Shown here: positions 12,524 to 15,346 of the stretch, one piece after another
Layout: each line of letters starts with the position of its first letter
How positions within the stretch are numbered: the stretch's first letter is position 1
Source of the DNA: Cellvibrionales bacterium
Lineage (GTDB): Bacteria; Pseudomonadota; Gammaproteobacteria; Pseudomonadales; JAHEGP01
Direction: 5' to 3'
Assembly: GCA_024645065.1 (NCBI GenBank)
Contig: JAHEGP010000050.1
Coordinates: forward strand, 1 to 15,346
DNA: 15,346 nucleotides
Made by a program: the position numbers and the translations under genes
The notes under the pieces: generated by a model
Databases searched by the model: none
What the model saw: only the letters and a program-made list of their open reading frames with translations
What the model was told of the DNA's origin: nothing

Positions 12524-14068
12524 ATGCAGCAGCTCAATCCATCGGAAATATCGGAAATTATCAAAAAACGCATCGAGCAACTCGATGTTGGCGTTGAAGC
12601 CAGTAACGAAGGTACTGTGGTATCGGTTACTGACGGCATCATCCGTATTCATGGTCTCACCAATGCTATGTACGGTGAGATGATCGAATTTGACGGCGGC
12701 GTTTACGGTCTGGCTCTGAACCTGGAGCGGGACTCTGTGGGCGCGGTTATCCTTGGAGATTACCTCGGCCTGGCAGAGGGGCAAACCTGCCGCTGCACAG
12801 GAAAGATACTTGAGGTTCCGGTTGGGCCGGAATTGCAGGGTCGGGTAGTCGATGCACTTGGTCGGCCCATCGATGGCAAGGGGCCAATCAATGCTTCTTT
12901 GACTGATGCCATAGAAAAGGTTGCCCCGGGCGTTATCGAACGTGTGTCGGTTGCCCAGCCAGTGCAGACAGGATTGAAGGCAGTCGACTCTATGGTGCCG
13001 ATCGGTCGGGGCCAGCGGGAATTGATTATCGGTGACCGCCAGATCGGTAAAACCGCTATTGCTGTTGACGCCATCATCGCGCAGAAACACTCCGGCATTA
13101 AGTGTGTCTATGTTGCGGTCGGCCAGAAGGCATCCTCGGTCGCCGCGGTTGTTCGTAAGCTCGAAGAGCACGGCGCCATGGACCACACGATCGTGGTTGC
13201 AGCAACCGCGTCCGACCCGGCGGCCATGCAGTACCTCGCGCCCTTTGCCGGTTGTACCATGGGTGAGTACTACCGCGACCGCGGCGAAGACGCACTGATT
13301 ATCTACGATGACCTTACCAAGCAGGCCTGGGCTTATCGCCAGATATCGCTCCTGCTGCGACGTCCCCCGGGTCGTGAGGCCTATCCCGGAGATGTTTTCT
13401 ACTTGCACTCACGCTTGCTTGAGCGTGCCGCGAGGGTAAATGCAGATTATGTTGAGAAGTTCACTGGCGGCAAGGTAAAAGGCCAGACAGGATCTCTGAC
13501 CGCATTACCCGTTATCGAAACCCAGGCGGGGGACGTGTCTGCCTTCGTACCCACCAACGTGATTTCGATCACTGATGGTCAGATTTTTCTCGAGTCAGAC
13601 ATGTTCAACTCCGGTATTCGACCGGCGATGAACGCGGGTGTATCGGTATCCCGGGTTGGTGGTGCTGCACAAACCAAGGTCATGAAAAAACTCTCCGGCG
13701 GTATTCGTACCGCGCTGGCGCAATACAGGGAGCTGGCCGCTTTCTCCCAGTTTGCCTCGGATCTTGATGATGCTACCAAGGCGCAGCTGGATCACGGTGA
13801 GCGGGTCACCGAATTGATGAAACAGAAGCAATATTCGCCGATGACTATCGCAGAGATGGGTCTGGTGGTGTATGCCGCCAACGAAGGATTTCTCAAAGAT
13901 GTTGAAGTCGCCAAGATCGGCGCCTTCGAATCTGCTTTGGTGTCCTACGCGAATAGTGAATTCGGCGAAACGATGGACAAGGTTTCCCAAACCGGTGATT
14001 GGAACCAGGAATACGAAGGTGTCTTCAAGCAGATACTGGAAAAATTCAAGTCAACCCAGACCTGGTAA
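12524..14068 (+). CDS. atpA: F1Fo ATP synthase subunit alpha
   Basis: Alpha alternates with beta in the F1 hexamer and binds non-catalytic nucleotide. The 514-residue product (E. coli 513) starts MQQLNPSEISEIIKKRIEQL, the family N-terminus that meets delta. The P-loop GDRQIGKT is at 170-177; further conserved blocks are YVAVGQKASSVA, GEYYRDRGEDALIIYDDLTKQA, LLRRPPGREAYPGDVFYLHSRLLERAA and VSRVGGAAQTKVMKKLSGGIR, the last containing the arginine that reaches into the catalytic site of beta. GAGGAA (12512-12517) precedes the ATG. I see no truncation or frameshift. Confidence 0.98.
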   Translation: MQQLNPSEISEIIKKRIEQLDVGVEASNEGTVVSVTDGIIRIHGLTNAMYGEMIEFDGGVYGLALNLERDSVGAVILGDYLGLAEGQTCRCTGKILEVPVGPELQGRVVDALGRPIDGKGPINASLTDAIEKVAPGVIERVSVAQPVQTGLKAVDSMVPIGRGQRELIIGDRQIGKTAIAVDAIIAQKHSGIKCVYVAVGQKASSVAAVVRKLEEHGAMDHTIVVAATASDPAAMQYLAPFAGCTMGEYYRDRGEDALIIYDDLTKQAWAYRQISLLLRRPPGREAYPGDVFYLHSRLLERAARVNADYVEKFTGGKVKGQTGSLTALPVIETQAGDVSAFVPTNVISITDGQIFLESDMFNSGIRPAMNAGVSVSRVGGAAQTKVMKKLSGGIRTALAQYRELAAFSQFASDLDDATKAQLDHGERVTELMKQKQYSPMTIAEMGLVVYAANEGFLKDVEVAKIGAFESALVSYANSEFGETMDKVSQTGDWNQEYEGVFKQILEKFKSTQTW

Positions 14069-14113
14069 CAACCACTTTCAGTTTAGTGCTGAACCAATGT
14101 TCGAGTAGAGAAT

Positions 14114-14977
14114 ATGGCTGGCGGAAAAGAAATACGTACACAGATAGCAAGTATCGGTAGTACGCAAAAAATTACCAGCGCTATGGAAATGGTGGCTGCA
14201 AGCAAAATGCGCAAGGCCCAGGAGCGTATGCAACTGGGTAAGCCCTACGCCAAGCGTATTCGGGAAGTGGTTGGCCATCTTGCCAACGCGACCCCTGAAT
14301 ACCAGCATATGTACATGCAGGAGCGCCCGGTCAAACGGGTCGGCTTCATCATCGTCTCTACCGACCGCGGCCTCTGCGGTGGCTTGAATATCAACCTGTT
14401 CAAGACTGCCGTTACAGCGATGAAAGAGTGGTCCGATCAAAACGTCGAGATCGACTTTTGCCTGATTGGAGCCAAGGCTGCAGCGTTCTTTAAAAGCTAT
14501 GGCGGCAATGTCATCGCGGCTATTCGGGACATCGGCGAAGATCCCCTGGTGTCAGATCTCATTGGCGGCGTCAAAGTGATGATGGATGGTTTCACCAGGG
14601 GCGACATCGACAAGTTGTTCCTGGTGACGAATAACTTTGTCAACACGATGACGCAGAAACCCAGTGTGCAGCAGCTGTTACCGTTATTGGCGACAGAAGA
14701 CAAAAAAATGAAACATCACTGGGATTACATATACGAGCCTGACGCAAAAGAGCTCCTCGATGGGCTGTTGTCGCGCTACATCGAGTCCCAGGTTTACCAG
14801 GCGGTGGTCGAAAATGGCGCCTGTGAGCAGGCCGCACGCATGATCGCAATGAAGAATGCGACGGAAAATGCGGGCGACCTGATAGATGACTTGCAGCTCG
14901 CCTACAACAAAGCCCGGCAGGCTGCTATTACCCAGGAGCTGTCTGAGATTGTCAGCGGCGCGGCAGCTATCAGTTAA
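14114..14977 (+). CDS. atpG: F1Fo ATP synthase subunit gamma
   Basis: Gamma is the central rotor shaft that drives conformational change in the alpha-beta hexamer. The product is 287 residues, the same as E. coli. The N-terminal helix reads MAGGKEIRTQIASIGSTQKI followed by TSAMEMVAASKMRKAQ, a highly conserved stretch; STDRGLCGGLNINLF is at about 82-96; the C-terminal helix carries the family signature ATENAGDLIDDLQLAYNKAR and QAAITQELSEIVSGA. The ATG is 45 bp after atpA with a purine-rich TAGAGA just upstream. Confidence 0.97.
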   Translation: MAGGKEIRTQIASIGSTQKITSAMEMVAASKMRKAQERMQLGKPYAKRIREVVGHLANATPEYQHMYMQERPVKRVGFIIVSTDRGLCGGLNINLFKTAVTAMKEWSDQNVEIDFCLIGAKAAAFFKSYGGNVIAAIRDIGEDPLVSDLIGGVKVMMDGFTRGDIDKLFLVTNNFVNTMTQKPSVQQLLPLLATEDKKMKHHWDYIYEPDAKELLDGLLSRYIESQVYQAVVENGACEQAARMIAMKNATENAGDLIDDLQLAYNKARQAAITQELSEIVSGAAAIS

Positions 14978-15045
14978 CCCATACCGAAGGCTGGTGTATG
15001 CCTGAAGTGTCAGTACCTAATCGAGATTGTTGAGAGGAAGCGGAA

Positions 15046-15346
15046 ATGAGTAGCGGAAGTATTGTGCAGATCATCGGCGCCGTTATCGATGTGGAATTTC
15101 CCCGTGATTCCGTACCAAAAGTTTATGACGCGTTATTGGTCGACGCCAGGAACCTGACTCTGGAAGTACAGCAGCAGCTGGGTGACGGCATCGTACGCAC
15201 CATTGCCATGGGTTCCTCTGAGGGCGTTAGTCGGGGCCTGGCAGTGTCCAACACCAACGCACCGGTTAGTGTGCCTGTGGGTACCGAGACCCTGGGGCGC
15301 ATCATGGACGTTTTGGGAAATCCTATTGATGAAGCTGGGCCGATCG
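15046..15346 (+). CDS. atpD: F1Fo ATP synthase subunit beta (N-terminal part, cut by window edge)
   Basis: Beta holds the catalytic sites of F1. From ATG 15046, preceded by AGAGGAAG (15033-15040), 100 codons run open to the right edge. The opening SSGSIVQIIGAVIDVEFPRD, then LEVQQQLGDGIVRTIAMG, the conserved arginine in GVSRGLAV, and PVGTETLGRIMDVLGNPID identify the N-terminal beta-barrel domain of beta. The Walker A, catalytic glutamate and C-terminal domain are beyond the window, where atpC would normally follow. The 68-bp gap after atpG has no recognisable signal beyond the ribosome-binding site. Confidence 0.97.
   Translation, partial: MSSGSIVQIIGAVIDVEFPRDSVPKVYDALLVDARNLTLEVQQQLGDGIVRTIAMGSSEGVSRGLAVSNTNAPVSVPVGTETLGRIMDVLGNPIDEAGPI

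Noticed and set aside
12473..13408. 311-codon open frame on the minus strand, antisense to atpA
   Set aside because: Antisense shadow of a highly conserved gene, with no ribosome-binding site or recognisable domain.
14998..15033. 11-codon open frame between atpG and atpD
   Set aside because: Too short and without a ribosome-binding site; no reason to think it is translated.

Overview
The window looks like the chromosomal replication-origin neighbourhood of a gammaproteobacterium. The gene order (dnaA leftward; rpmH-rnpA-yidD-yidC-mnmE-mnmG-rsmG-parA-parB-atp rightward) is the one known from Pseudomonas and related non-enteric Gammaproteobacteria, and the proteins (for example AtpB, YidC and MnmE) read most like that group. 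Base composition is moderate, roughly mid-50s % GC by eye. Nothing suggests a mobile element, prophage, CRISPR array or laterally acquired island, and I see no rRNA or tRNA gene. The species cannot be named from this.

Layout. (1) 1-450, minus strand: the N-terminal third of dnaA, cut by the left edge. (2) 451-909: a gene-free divergent region with three exact DnaA boxes, an AT-rich stretch, an inverted repeat and a good promoter facing rpmH. (3) 910-3406: rpmH, rnpA, yidD, yidC (ribosomal protein L34, RNase P protein, and two membrane-insertion factors). (4) 3501-4889: mnmE. (5) 4890-5300: a second gene-free region with one exact DnaA box and four one-mismatch boxes, an IHF-consensus match, a ~60-bp tract that is ~83% AT, and a strong promoter facing mnmG. 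(6) 5301-9530: mnmG, rsmG, parA, parB, tightly packed and probably co-transcribed. (7) 9531-9801: a spacer with a near-consensus sigma70 promoter. (8) 9802 to the right edge: the F1Fo ATP synthase operon atpI-B-E-F-H-A-G-D, with atpD cut by the edge.

How it works together. DnaA, the two DnaA-box clusters and ParA/ParB serve chromosome initiation and segregation. MnmE and MnmG form the complex that modifies the wobble uridine of certain tRNAs. RsmG methylates 16S rRNA. L34 and RnpA belong to translation and tRNA maturation. YidD and YidC insert membrane proteins, a known substrate of YidC being the Fo c subunit encoded further along.

All coding content is ordinary housekeeping and I found no new gene system. 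The point most worth a second look is where replication starts. The dnaA-rpmH gap is the Pseudomonas-type location, but the mnmE-mnmG gap has an E. coli-like order (mnmG promoter, AT-rich tract, DnaA box), and my hand counts of G and C change sign across it.
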